Shown here: in pieces, positions 17,784 through 26,934 of the stretch
Numbering within the stretch: position 1 is the stretch's first letter
How the letters are laid out: the number at the start of each line of letters is the position of its first letter
Source of the DNA: Pararhizobium sp.
GTDB lineage: Bacteria; Pseudomonadota; Alphaproteobacteria; Rhizobiales; Rhizobiaceae
Direction: 5' to 3'
Assembly (NCBI GenBank): GCA_017794825.1
Contig: CP051237.1
Coordinates: 4,978,501-5,042,500 of the forward strand
DNA: 64,000 bases
The notes under the pieces: model-generated
Databases searched by the model: none
The model's input: only the letters and a program-made list of their open reading frames with translations
What the model was told of the DNA's origin: nothing
Made by a program: the position numbers and the translations under genes

Positions 17784-18923
17784 TCAAAGACTGCAGTCTT
17801 GGTAAATATTCAATATCCTGTCCGCCATCGCGACGGATGAAAACCGTGCCCGAAAGTCGTCCATGGCCGGCATTGCGGCCGCAAGACGCTCGGGGTGTTT
17901 GACGCCTTCGGACATCGCTGCCGCAAGCAGATCGATGCTCTCGGTCGGAACCAGCGCAGGGCTTTCCGCCCCGAGAATTTCCGGAATGCCGCCGACGCGA
18001 GAGGCGATGACGGGACGTCCGGCGGCGATCGCTTCGAGGACGATATAGGGCATGGATTCAGCGCGCGAAGGGACAACCACAATACGTCCCTTGCGAAATG
18101 CATTTCGTGCGGGCATCGCCGGCGACATTGCAATACGCGCGTCGTAACCGCGTTGAAGGATCGTGTTCCGATAATCGGCGGAAGAGTCTCCGTCGCCCAC
18201 CATCTCGGCGCGCAGTGGCCGACCGACAATGCGTTCCGCCTTGCCGAAGGCGTCGATGAACCGGTCAGGTCCTTTCAGGTTGCGCATCATGCCGATAAAC
18301 AGAAAATCGGCTGCGTTCCCGTCAGGAACGACCGGCTCGAATTCTTCCTGACTGACCCCGTTGTACACCACATGCCATTGCGTCAGCGGTGGGCCGACTT
18401 TCTTTGAATATGTCGCATGCTCGTACCGGCTGACGAATATGAGCTGATCGGTGCGACGTTCGAGCATGCGCTCAACTGCGAAGAAGGCGCGGCCTTGCAA
18501 TGTATTCGGCGAATAGTGCAGGGAACCGCCGTGCGGAGAGTAGAGACGGGCTACGCGAGACCCTTTCGCCCGTAATCGTGAGCCGATGACGCGCGCGAAT
18601 GCGCCTCCCTTGGCTCCATGTCCATGAAGAATGTCAGGTCGCAGATCGCCTATCTCCTGGCTGTAGCGATACAAGGTGAGCAGGTCGATCGGAGATATCT
18701 CGCGCCTCATGGGCAGGCGCGTCACCCCCAGTTTCAGCATGGGCAGAATCGTGTCGAACAGGGCGTTCTCGTGGGCGCCCCCGGTCAGGCTGTCACAGAC
18801 GATGCCGACTTCGTGTCCAACGGCGCTGTGATGGCGGGCGAGATCCCTGACATGTCTGAAGATTCCGCCAACTGGCGAGCGGAAGCAATGGACGATTCTC
18901 AATGGTCGGTCGACGCCGGTCAT
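17784..18923 (-). CDS. glycosyltransferase family 4 protein
   Basis: This 379-residue GT-B fold glycosyltransferase has an N-terminal acceptor domain (RPLRIVHCFRSPVGGIFRHVRDL, then HGHGAKGGAFARV). Its C-terminal donor domain contains FIGMMRNLKGPDRFIDAF and the GT4 motif VVVPSRAESMPYIVLEAIAAGRPVIAS. It should add a nucleotide-activated sugar to the lipid-linked repeat unit. It starts 6 bases after the Wza-like gene stops, so the two are one transcription unit. It is the only glycosyltransferase in the locus besides the priming enzyme. Confidence 0.9.
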   Translation of the reverse strand: MTGVDRPLRIVHCFRSPVGGIFRHVRDLARHHSAVGHEVGIVCDSLTGGAHENALFDTILPMLKLGVTRLPMRREISPIDLLTLYRYSQEIGDLRPDILHGHGAKGGAFARVIGSRLRAKGSRVARLYSPHGGSLHYSPNTLQGRAFFAVERMLERRTDQLIFVSRYEHATYSKKVGPPLTQWHVVYNGVSQEEFEPVVPDGNAADFLFIGMMRNLKGPDRFIDAFGKAERIVGRPLRAEMVGDGDSSADYRNTILQRGYDARIAMSPAMPARNAFRKGRIVVVPSRAESMPYIVLEAIAAGRPVIASRVGGIPEILGAESPALVPTESIDLLAAAMSEGVKHPERLAAAMPAMDDFRARFSSVAMADRILNIYQDCSL

Positions 18924-18929
18924 GGGCGT

Positions 18930-19505
18930 TTAAAACAGTCTTTCGCGAATATAAATCGTGTCGCCGCCGAGGATCGGGTCGGATATCGGCACGCGACCCG
19001 TGATTACCTCGCCATTGACCTGGCGCGTGACGTCGGCGTTGGCCTGGTTGGCGCGCACCGTATAGCCGCCGGCGATGGCGATTGCATTCTGCACGGTCAT
19101 GCCCGGAACATAGGTGTACTGGCCGGCGGCGTTGACTTCGCCCATCACGAAGATCGAGCGATGCCGGTCCACCTGAACCGTCACGTCGGGATCCCGCAGG
19201 AAACCCTGGCGCAGGCCGCCGGCGATCTTGCCTTCCAGCGTCTGCGCCGTCTGGCCGCGCGCGCTGACGGCGCCGACAAGCGGAAAGGCGATATAGCCGG
19301 CCTGGTCAACCGTGTAGGTGTTGGAAAGATCCTCCTGTCCGTAAACAGTAATGCGCAGAACATCGCCCGCGCCAAGGCGGTAGGGCTCGATCACGGCCTC
19401 GTGGAAGGCGTCCGGAGCAGGGCGATAGCCGCTACAGCCGAACGGGATCGCGGCCAGCAAGGCCAGCGACACTACCATCGCATATCTGAAACTCCGAAAC
19501 GCCAT
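18930..19505 (-). CDS. Wza/ExoF-like polysaccharide export lipoprotein
   Basis: This 191-residue protein has a lipoprotein signal peptide (MAFRSFRYAM, hydrophobic stretch, lipobox near AIPFGC at about residue 26). A polysaccharide export domain follows (YRLGAGDVLRITVYGQEDLSNTYTVDQAGYIAFPLVGAV). A SLBB-like domain comes after it (VFVMG-type block FVMGEVNAAGQYTYVPGMTVQNAIAIAGG). I start at ATG 19505, which has AGGT eight bases upstream, rather than the in-frame TTG at 19526. It forms the periplasmic/outer-membrane part of the export channel with the Wzc-like protein encoded divergently. Confidence 0.88.
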   Translation of the reverse strand: MAFRSFRYAMVVSLALLAAIPFGCSGYRPAPDAFHEAVIEPYRLGAGDVLRITVYGQEDLSNTYTVDQAGYIAFPLVGAVSARGQTAQTLEGKIAGGLRQGFLRDPDVTVQVDRHRSIFVMGEVNAAGQYTYVPGMTVQNAIAIAGGYTVRANQANADVTRQVNGEVITGRVPISDPILGGDTIYIRERLF

Positions 19506-19746
19506 AACTGTTTTACCTGGTGGCAAAAGTGCTCCATCCAGCCTCCCTTATCGAACGATTAAGGTTAATGTCCGGTAAAACAGACCGGCGTATTTTTATG
19601 TGCTCCCGATCCGCGTCTCCGGGCGCTGGAAGCGGCTTAACGGTTAGGTTACCATGTTCGTTTACGCTTCCCCGTGCGGTATGTGTCCGTTGAGGCGCGA
19701 TCAAGAGCTTTCGGGGATTGCAGCCGGCTGGGCAGGAGTCTGACGT

Positions 19747-22032
19747 ATGAGCCGGAATGGCGAACGCAACGGTGATGTGGAAATCGACATAGCGCGTCTG
19801 GTCGCCGCTGTATGGCGACGGCGCGCGGCGGTCATATCGCTTGTCGTTCTGGTCTGCGTCATCACGCTTTCCGTGCTGTCGATGGTTCCCTCACGCTACC
19901 GTGCGGAAACACGCATTCTGATAGAAACGCGCGATACGATCGCCGTGCGGTCAGCGCCGCTGGACGGCGTCGACAACCAGTATCTGGACCAGGAAGGTGT
20001 GGCCAGCCAGGTCGAGATCATGCGTTCGACGGACCTGATCAGGGCGGTGGCTGAAAGACTCGACCTTCCTTCCCATCCCGAATTCAGCGCAGCTGCCAGC
20101 CCTTCGTTGGTTTCGCGCATCATGATCATCGCCGGTCTTGAACCGGATCCGTCCGACGCGCCGCCCGGCGAGCGGCTGGTCGAACTGTTCCGCGAGCACC
20201 TGAAGATCTACCAGGTAGCGAATTCACGTGTCATCGTCGTTCAGTTCTGGTCGGTTGATCGGCAGTTGTCCGCCCAGGTGGCCAATGCTATTGCCGACGT
20301 CTATCTGGAAATCCAGAGCGGCGCCAAACAGGTTTCCAATGCGGACGCCAGCGCCTGGCTGGAGCCGGAAATCCAGCAACTCGGCGACCGGGTGCGAGAG
20401 GCCGAGGCGAAGGTCGCCCGCTACCGGGCCGAAGCCGATCTGCTGCTGGTCGACGGCAATGAAACCCTCGTGACCCAGCAACTGAGCGATATCACCAGCG
20501 AGCTTGCCACGGTTCGGGCCGAAAGGGCGAATGCGCAGGCCCGAGCGGCCACGGTGCGCAGCGCCATCGAGCGCGGCCAGTCCACCGACGCATTCAGCAA
20601 TGTGATCGAATCCGGGCAGATCCAGCGCCTGCAGGACCGGAAGGCTTCAGTCCAGTCGGATCTTGCGGACCTGTCGACGACGTTGCTGGACCGTCATCCG
20701 CGCATGCGGTCCCTTCGTTCGCAGCTTGAGGATATCGATCGTCAGATTCGCAGTGAAACGACGAGAGTGCTCGACAGTCTCGAAAACGAAGCGGAAGTCG
20801 CCCGCGTCAGGGAACGGGAACTTGCCAGTCAACTCGATGAATTGAAGCAGACGTCCGCGCAGGCGGGGGACAAGGAGGTCGAACTTCGGGCGCTCGAGCG
20901 GGAAGCCGCAGCCCAGCGTCAGCTGCTTGAATCATACCTCAGCCGATATCGCGAGGCGAATTCGAGGATGGATCCGGCAAGTCTGCCGGCCGATGCGCGT
21001 ATCATCTCCCGCGCGCTTGTTCCCTCGGAACCCTATTTCCCGAAGACCATGGCGACAGTCGTCATGGCGGGGCTGGCGACGCTGCTGCTGGCTTCGATGG
21101 TGATCATGTTGCGCGAGTTGTTTGCTGGCGAAGGCGTGCGCGGAGCATCCAGCGCAAGGCCCAGGGAGGAAGAACAGGCAGAACCGGAGGAAGCGCAAAC
21201 TGTTCTGTCCGGATATGAACCCGACGCGGATACGGCAGAGGATGCGCACGACGCTGTCGTCGAATCACAGAAGGATACGCCCGACCCGGTGATAAATGCC
21301 CCGGTGAACGATCCGGCTTCAGAAGATGAAGTCGATGTCGCGCCGACCACTTTGCCTGACGTACAGCCGGTCATGGCCGCCGCTGCTGTCGCGAGCGCTC
21401 GCGACAGTCTTGCTAGTGTGGATGTCGAAAAACGCGACGGTGGATACAGCGTCAGCGGCGTGGCGGGTCATCTTAGAAGGAGCGGGACGCCGGTCGCCGT
21501 CATTGTCTCGCCGGAGGGTGACAGGGGATCCACCACATCCGTGATGCTGGCGCGCATGCTCGCCAATGACGGTCAGCAGGCGTTGCTCGTGGACATGACC
21601 GGATCCGCTTGTCCGACACGCATGATGACGATGCAAAACGATCTGCAAGGCGTGACCAATGTGCTCGCAGGAGAGTGTTCACTCTCGGAGGCTGTTCACG
21701 GCGATCGTCTTTCCGCCGCGCACATCATGCCGCAAGGCACAGCCGATCCGGTGCAGGCGATGAGTCACTCCAGTCAGTTGCCGCATATTGTTGAAGCTCT
21801 GTCTCAGGTCTACGATATCGTGGTCATCGAATGCGGCCCGGCCAATTCGAGGGGCGTGAGACGGTTGCTGGGAGACGAGAACATCGAGCTCATCATGTCG
21901 GTGGTTCATCCCGACGAAGATTTGATGACGGAAATCCTGACTGATTTCCATTCGCACGGCTTCGACAATTTCGTTGTCATGAGCCCCGGCGTCGGCGCGC
22001 CGCCAGAAAGGCCTGATCGCAGCGCCGCCTGA
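19747..22032 (+). CDS. Wzc/GumC-like polysaccharide copolymerase with degenerate BY-kinase domain
   Basis: This 761-residue inner-membrane protein begins with a Wzz chain-length domain (first helix at about residues 28-48). A long periplasmic coiled coil follows (about 190-400) and a second helix (about 430-452), then an acidic proline-rich linker (about 465-540). The last part (about 575-755) has the fold order of a bacterial tyrosine kinase, but the catalytic motifs are lost. The Walker A position reads PEGDRGSTT without the lysine, Walker A' reads LLVDMTG, and Walker B reads IVVIECGP. No C-terminal tyrosine cluster is present. It should set chain length and couple to the Wza-like channel, but is unlikely to phosphorylate itself. 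Confidence 0.85.
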   Translation: MSRNGERNGDVEIDIARLVAAVWRRRAAVISLVVLVCVITLSVLSMVPSRYRAETRILIETRDTIAVRSAPLDGVDNQYLDQEGVASQVEIMRSTDLIRAVAERLDLPSHPEFSAAASPSLVSRIMIIAGLEPDPSDAPPGERLVELFREHLKIYQVANSRVIVVQFWSVDRQLSAQVANAIADVYLEIQSGAKQVSNADASAWLEPEIQQLGDRVREAEAKVARYRAEADLLLVDGNETLVTQQLSDITSELATVRAERANAQARAATVRSAIERGQSTDAFSNVIESGQIQRLQDRKASVQSDLADLSTTLLDRHPRMRSLRSQLEDIDRQIRSETTRVLDSLENEAEVARVRERELASQLDELKQTSAQAGDKEVELRALEREAAAQRQLLESYLSRYREANSRMDPASLPADARIISRALVPSEPYFPKTMATVVMAGLATLLLASMVIMLRELFAGEGVRGASSARPREEEQAEPEEAQTVLSGYEPDADTAEDAHDAVVESQKDTPDPVINAPVNDPASEDEVDVAPTTLPDVQPVMAAAAVASARDSLASVDVEKRDGGYSVSGVAGHLRRSGTPVAVIVSPEGDRGSTTSVMLARMLANDGQQALLVDMTGSACPTRMMTMQNDLQGVTNVLAGECSLSEAVHGDRLSAAHIMPQGTADPVQAMSHSSQLPHIVEALSQVYDIVVIECGPANSRGVRRLLGDENIELIMSVVHPDEDLMTEILTDFHSHGFDNFVVMSPGVGAPPERPDRSAA

Positions 22033-22038
22033 GCCGGC

Positions 22039-23193
22039 TTAACTTGTCTTCCGATGCAACATGATCCTCGCCCTGCGCGCCAGCGCGAACAGGCGCGGAT
22101 TGGCTTTGATCAAACGTTTGCCGCGCGTCAATCCGGCCAGGGTCACGGCGCCTGCGCGTCCCTTGGCGGTCAGCGCGATCACGCAATCGTAGAGTTGCGT
22201 TTGACTGTCGCACCAGTTGCGTTTGAACAGTTCGTCGCCGACGCCGAAATCAAACAGATCATTGCCGTTTTCGCAGGCGTTCTCGATCATGTGATAGAAG
22301 AGCAGGTCTCCGGGGCTCGCATACTCGGTTTCGCCGCTGTCGATGGAGCTGAACTGGCAAATGACGTGTCGATCCTTCACCGACAGCGCGGCAATCGCAA
22401 TTGGCCTGTTGTCAATCCTGAGACGAATGGCGTGCATTTCGAGCGTTTTTTGCTGATTTTCAAATGATTCTGACGCGAGATCCTTGAATAACTCTTGAAC
22501 ATGTTGATCTGCGAAAACGTCCGGGATGCCCTTTACGGCGAAGCGGGCGGCTTTCTGTTCATAGAAGCAGTCAAGGAGCGCGCGCGCGTCTTCTCGTGTC
22601 GCGGCTTGTATATAGTCGTAGCCGCCGAGAGCCTCCAGGCGCTTGACGGACGTCCGGAATTTCTTGCGCCGTCGCTTCGCATTGCCGCGTCTGACCACTT
22701 TCTCGAAATCCTCGTCCAGTGAAACCTGGAATGAACCGTTCTGGTCCTCGATTTGCGGCAGGTTGGCGAAGGGGTGCACGAGCCCGCGCCAGGAGTCCGG
22801 ATGCCTTTCCAGCATCAGCAGATCTGCTCCCTGCACGCTATCGCGTATCTGACCGACGACGTCTTCCATGGTGTCAGGCGTTGCACACGCAATGAAATCC
22901 GGGTGAAACAGGCCGAAATTCAGATTGTTGAACGAGCCGCCTGAATAGCCTGCGACGCGCAGCGGACCGACTTTCCTGATTGAAAGCGGCAGGACGAAAG
23001 CAATCTGTCCTCCAATCTCGCCAGTTGTGAACCGACCGACGATGAAGAGCGGCTGTTTCCCGCTTTGCGACCATGCGCGACACCAGTCATAGCTCTGATG
23101 AATGCTGCACTGGGGAAGGGTCTCCAGGTCGCGCCACTCCTTTTCCAGCGGCGCGATATCATCGGTTTGCGTAATGCTCAGCGTATCGGTCAT
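22039..23193 (-). CDS. CelD/BcsL-like GNAT-family acyltransferase
   Basis: This 384-residue cytoplasmic protein of the CelD/FemAB-like GNAT group has two tandem acetyltransferase folds. Recognisable blocks are LEKEWRDLETLP near the N-terminus and RRRKKFRTSVKRLEALGGYDY in the middle. A late block reads DLLFYHMIENACENGNDLFDFGVGDELFKRNWC, the usual C-terminal signature of the group. Members sit in cellulose and exopolysaccharide loci and are thought to acylate sugars. It is convergent with the copolymerase gene (6 bases between stops) and marks the right edge of the EPS locus. Confidence 0.8.
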   Translation of the reverse strand: MTDTLSITQTDDIAPLEKEWRDLETLPQCSIHQSYDWCRAWSQSGKQPLFIVGRFTTGEIGGQIAFVLPLSIRKVGPLRVAGYSGGSFNNLNFGLFHPDFIACATPDTMEDVVGQIRDSVQGADLLMLERHPDSWRGLVHPFANLPQIEDQNGSFQVSLDEDFEKVVRRGNAKRRRKKFRTSVKRLEALGGYDYIQAATREDARALLDCFYEQKAARFAVKGIPDVFADQHVQELFKDLASESFENQQKTLEMHAIRLRIDNRPIAIAALSVKDRHVICQFSSIDSGETEYASPGDLLFYHMIENACENGNDLFDFGVGDELFKRNWCDSQTQLYDCVIALTAKGRAGAVTLAGLTRGKRLIKANPRLFALARRARIMLHRKTS

Positions 23194-23272
23194 GGTTCCG
23201 TCGGCCGTGGTCGGCTTTTGGAGGCCATTTTAGCGGCAAGGAGTAAATAGAGCCTGTCGGATGGAAAAGCTT

Positions 23273-23494
23273 TTACTTCTTTTCAGTGCTTTCCGGCGGT
23301 CCCTGCATCCACCGGATCAGGAACATCGCCGGGATAATCCATATCAGGCCGCTCACCAGGAAATATATCAGATGCACCCACCAGGGCGATTCAGCAAGCC
23401 TGTAGGTCGCAATCGTGGTCGCGACGAGCGCATAGACGATCGCCAACGCCACGATCAGCAGGCTTCCGATCAGTTTTTTCAGTCGAATGGGCAT
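23273..23494 (-). CDS. DUF2842 small membrane protein
   Basis: This 73-residue protein has two membrane helices (LIGSLLIVALAIVYALV and WVHLIYFLVSGLIWIIPAMFLI), a short charged N-terminus (MPIRLKK) and the conserved end IRWMQGP. It matches the alphaproteobacterial DUF2842 family, whose function is unknown. I start at 23494, where the family begins; an upstream extension of 17 codons is open but not conserved-looking. It is divergent from the heme A synthase gene, a common neighbour. Confidence 0.8.
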   Translation of the reverse strand: MPIRLKKLIGSLLIVALAIVYALVATTIATYRLAESPWWVHLIYFLVSGLIWIIPAMFLIRWMQGPPESTEKK

Positions 23495-23642
23495 AAGCCG
23501 TCCTGTTGTTGCGGCAGGAAGTAACGGTTTTGGTGAAACCTGCAAGCCATTTCTGCATGCGCCCCGGGTGAGACAGTTTGCACCTTGCTTTCAGCGGGAC
23601 GTTGCGCCAAATGGGCGATCAATCAATCAATCGCTGGCCCCT

Positions 23643-24710
23643 ATGTCCGAAACAACACTTCAGAACAATCGCAGGCTGCTTCGCTGGTGGCTGTTTATCG
23701 TGCTCCTGGCGATTACTGCTCTGGTGATTGTCGGCGGCGCCACGCGCATGACGGATTCCGGGCTTTCCATTACCCAGTGGAAGCCGATCCACGGCGTCAT
23801 TCCGCCTTTAAGCGAAGCCGAGTGGCAGGAGGAGTTGCAGCTCTACAGGGCTATCCCGGAGTATGAGCAGGTCAACAAGGGAATGAGCCTGGACGAGTTC
23901 AAGTTCATCTTCTGGTGGGAATGGGCGCACCGGTTCCTTGCGCGCAGCGTTGGATTTCTGTTCGCCGCGCCTCTTGCATTCTTCTGGCTGACCGGCCGGG
24001 TGGAGGACAGGCTGAAACTGCCGCTTCTCGGCATTTTGGCGCTCGGAGGACTGCAGGGTTTCGTCGGCTGGTGGATGGTGGCCTCCGGTCTTGTCGATCG
24101 CATCGACGTCAGTCAGTACCGTCTTGCAACGCATCTCACTCTCGCCTGTTTCATATTCGCCGCCATCGTCTGGGTCTGGCGCGGCATCGGCCGGCATTCC
24201 AGCGACGATGCGCCGACGTCGTCTTCCGCAGCCTTCGCCGGAACGATCGCATGCCTCGTGCTGCTGCAGATCTATCTCGGCGGTCTGGTCGCCGGCATGA
24301 AGGCAGGGCTTGCCAGCAACACCTGGCCGTTGATGGATGGCCGGTTCGTTCCCTCCGGCCTGTTCATCATGAAACCCTGGGCGATCAATTTTTTCGAGAA
24401 TGCGCTGACCGTGCAGTTCGACCACCGCATGGTCGCCTATCTTCTGTGGCTGCTGGCGGGCTGGCACATGGTCGCGTCGTTGCGCGCCGCGCCACACACC
24501 ACCCACGCGAGGAGGAGCGTGGTGCTCTTCGCGCTGGTGACCATCCAGGCGATCATCGGCATTGCAACGCTGCTGCTGGTCGTTCCGATGCATCTGGCGC
24601 TGACGCATCAGGCTGTCGCGCTGCTGGTGCTGGGTTTCGCCGTCGCGCATTGGCGCGCCTATTACGGCAGCTACAGTTTTCCGAAAATCGCGCTGGCTGC
24701 CGCGGCCTGA
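23643..24710 (+). CDS. ctaA: heme A synthase (COX15/CtaA family)
   Basis: This 355-residue protein has eight predicted membrane helices. The first half carries GGATRMTDSGLSITQWKPIHGVIPP and the heme-ligand histidine region FIFWWEWAHRFLAR. The second half has NFFENALTVQFDHRMVAY and LALTHQAVALLVL. These are hallmarks of the COX15 group. The enzyme oxidises the methyl group of heme O to make heme A for cytochrome aa3 oxidase. The ATG at 23643 starts the conserved protein; the frame is open 52 codons further upstream without homology. It converges with argC, 4 bases between stops. Confidence 0.93.
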   Translation: MSETTLQNNRRLLRWWLFIVLLAITALVIVGGATRMTDSGLSITQWKPIHGVIPPLSEAEWQEELQLYRAIPEYEQVNKGMSLDEFKFIFWWEWAHRFLARSVGFLFAAPLAFFWLTGRVEDRLKLPLLGILALGGLQGFVGWWMVASGLVDRIDVSQYRLATHLTLACFIFAAIVWVWRGIGRHSSDDAPTSSSAAFAGTIACLVLLQIYLGGLVAGMKAGLASNTWPLMDGRFVPSGLFIMKPWAINFFENALTVQFDHRMVAYLLWLLAGWHMVASLRAAPHTTHARRSVVLFALVTIQAIIGIATLLLVVPMHLALTHQAVALLVLGFAVAHWRAYYGSYSFPKIALAAAA

Positions 24711-24714
24711 CTGA

Positions 24715-25647
24715 TCAGGCCGCGAGCATCAGATTCATGTTCTGGACTGCGGCGCCGGATGCGCCTTTGCCAAGATTGTCCAGAACAGCGACGAGATTGA
24801 CCTGACCTGCAGCCTCGTTGCCGCAGACATGGAGCGTCATCGTATCCTTGCCGGCAAGTTCGGTCGCTTCGATTCGCTTGAGACTTCCCGTCTCGTCGAG
24901 CGACGCCACTCGGACGATCGACTGTCCGGCGTAGTGATCGGCGAGAAGCGCATGGATGTCGCCAGTCTTCAGGTCGCCCTTCAGGCGGTCGAGGAAAAGT
25001 GGCAACTGCACCAGCATTCCCTGCGGAAACCGGCCTACGCTCGGCGAAAAGATCGGCGCGGCGTCGAGCAGGCCATGTTCCGTTATCTCGGGAACATGCT
25101 TGTGGTTCAGGCCAAGGCCGTAGGCGAAATACGGCGCAGAGATATGATCTTCCGCCGCTTCGTCCTCCATCTGGGCGATCAGCGCCTTGCCGCCGCCCGT
25201 ATAGCCGGAGACCGCATTGACCGCGACGGGATAGTCGCCCGCTAACACGCCGGCCTCCCGCAACGGACGGATCAGCGCGATCGCGCCTGTCGGATAGCAT
25301 CCCGGGTTGGCGACGAACCGCGCATTGCCGATCTTCTCGGCCTGGCCCTTCGCCATTTCCGCAAAGCCATAGGCCCAGTCGGGATCGATCCGGTAGGCGG
25401 TGCTGGAGTCGATCACCCGGGTCGAGTTGTTGCCTTCGAGCATGGCGACCGCCTGCCGGGATGCGACGTCTGGAAGACACAGGATAGCAATGTCCGCTTC
25501 GTTCAGCAGGTCCATCCGCATCTGATCGTTGCGCCGCTCGTCGGCCGGAATGGACAAGACATCGATGTCGCGGCGGTCGGCCAGACGCGTGCGTATCTGC
25601 AGGCCGGTCGTTCCGTGTTCGCCATCGATGAATATCTTCGGTTTCAT
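24715..25647 (-). CDS. argC: N-acetyl-gamma-glutamyl-phosphate reductase (type 2)
   Basis: This 310-residue ArgC of the shorter, type 2 form begins KIFIDGEHGTTGLQIRTRL, the NADP-binding Rossmann start. The active-site cysteine is Cys117 in ANPGCYPTGAIAL. The enzyme reduces N-acetylglutamyl phosphate to the semialdehyde in arginine biosynthesis. In related genomes argC sits close downstream of rpsI. Here a di-heme peroxidase gene and a nitroreductase gene lie between them. Confidence 0.93.
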   Translation of the reverse strand: MKPKIFIDGEHGTTGLQIRTRLADRRDIDVLSIPADERRNDQMRMDLLNEADIAILCLPDVASRQAVAMLEGNNSTRVIDSSTAYRIDPDWAYGFAEMAKGQAEKIGNARFVANPGCYPTGAIALIRPLREAGVLAGDYPVAVNAVSGYTGGGKALIAQMEDEAAEDHISAPYFAYGLGLNHKHVPEITEHGLLDAAPIFSPSVGRFPQGMLVQLPLFLDRLKGDLKTGDIHALLADHYAGQSIVRVASLDETGSLKRIEATELAGKDTMTLHVCGNEAAGQVNLVAVLDNLGKGASGAAVQNMNLMLAA

Positions 25648-25722
25648 GTCCCTGTTTTCCGGTTTGGCGCGTGCTGCGCGGTGTCAAAGTTTCGCCGCGC
25701 TATATAATATAGCTCGCAAACC

Positions 25723-26922
25723 ATGTCCAACAGGATGCGTGGCCACCTCGTGTTTGTGAATATGATTGGAAAAATCCTGACGTCCGGCATGCTGCTGTAC
25801 GCCCTGAGCCTGCCGGCTGACGCGATCGATCCGGGAACAGGCACTGTCGAGGGACTGGGCGCGTTGCTTTATCACGACCGCAATCTTTCGATGAACCGAA
25901 CGCAGTCCTGCGCGACCTGCCACGCGCCCGATCACGGGTTTGTCGACATGCGCGACAACGGGGCGGGCGCTGGCGCCTCACGCGCGGTTTCTCTCGGCGA
26001 TGACGGGGCTTCCCTGGGCGACAGGAATGCGCCGTCCCTGGGCTATGTGGGGATCATCCCCGATTTTCACCAAGCGGAGTCCGGCCGCTACAAGGGCGGC
26101 TTCTTTCTCGACGGACGCGCCGCCACGCTGGAGGAACAGGCGGTCACGCCATTGCTCAATCCGGCCGAGATGGGAATGCTCGAACGGCGCGCAGTTGTTG
26201 ACAGAGTGCGGGAAAACCCAGATTACGAGGCGGCGTTTCGCAAACACTACGGAGAGGCTGTTTTTGACGACGAAGACAGGGCTTATGACGCACTGGTCGC
26301 AAGCATCGCCGCTTTCGAGCGCTCTGCGTTCTTCCGTCCGTTTGATTCCCGCTATGACCGTTTTCTGGCCGGTGAGGCTGCGTTTACGGAAGAAGAGGAG
26401 AGGGGACGGGATCTTTTCTTCGCCGAAGGACTGACCAACTGTGCGCTTTGCCACCGGTTGCGCGAAGGGGCTGGCGAACTGGAAGAGACCTTCTCGAACT
26501 ACGAGTATCATAACGTCGGCGCGCCGGTGAACAGGGCGGTGCGTGAGGCCAATGGCGGTTCGGATGTAAGGGCGGATCTCGGCCTGCTCGCCAACCTCGC
26601 TGTCGATGATCCCGCCGAAGCCGGCAAGATCAAGGTTCCGACGCTGCGCAACGTGGCCATCACCGGTCCTTACATGCACAATGGCGTGTTCAACGACCTG
26701 AGAACCACGGTCTTTTTCTACAATCGTTATCTCACCGACGATCCGGCCTATCAGATCAATCCGGAAACCGGAGCGGCCTGGGGCGCGGCGGAATTCACCC
26801 ACAGCCTGTCTCGCGCGGAGCTGGAAACGGGCATGCCGCTGTCGGAAGACGATATCGACGCCCTTGTCGCATTCCTGAAAACGCTTACGGACGCGCGCTA
26901 CGAGCATCTGCTGGATGAGTAG
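25723..26922 (+). CDS. di-heme cytochrome c peroxidase / MauG family protein
   Basis: This 399-residue exported protein has two heme c sites, CATCH at residues 63-67 and CALCH at about 237-241. It has the CCP/MauG family blocks GALLYHDRNLSMNRTQSCATCH, FFLDGRAATLEEQA and KVPTLRNVAITGPYMHNG. Members reduce hydrogen peroxide in the periplasm or perform MauG-like protein oxidations. The signal peptide core is ILTSGMLLYALSLPADA, so translation might begin at ATG 25762 rather than 25723; no ribosome site decides. No methylamine dehydrogenase gene is near, which argues for a peroxidase role. Confidence 0.85.
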   Translation: MSNRMRGHLVFVNMIGKILTSGMLLYALSLPADAIDPGTGTVEGLGALLYHDRNLSMNRTQSCATCHAPDHGFVDMRDNGAGAGASRAVSLGDDGASLGDRNAPSLGYVGIIPDFHQAESGRYKGGFFLDGRAATLEEQAVTPLLNPAEMGMLERRAVVDRVRENPDYEAAFRKHYGEAVFDDEDRAYDALVASIAAFERSAFFRPFDSRYDRFLAGEAAFTEEEERGRDLFFAEGLTNCALCHRLREGAGELEETFSNYEYHNVGAPVNRAVREANGGSDVRADLGLLANLAVDDPAEAGKIKVPTLRNVAITGPYMHNGVFNDLRTTVFFYNRYLTDDPAYQINPETGAAWGAAEFTHSLSRAELETGMPLSEDDIDALVAFLKTLTDARYEHLLDE

Positions 26923-26934
26923 CGTCTCGTGTGA

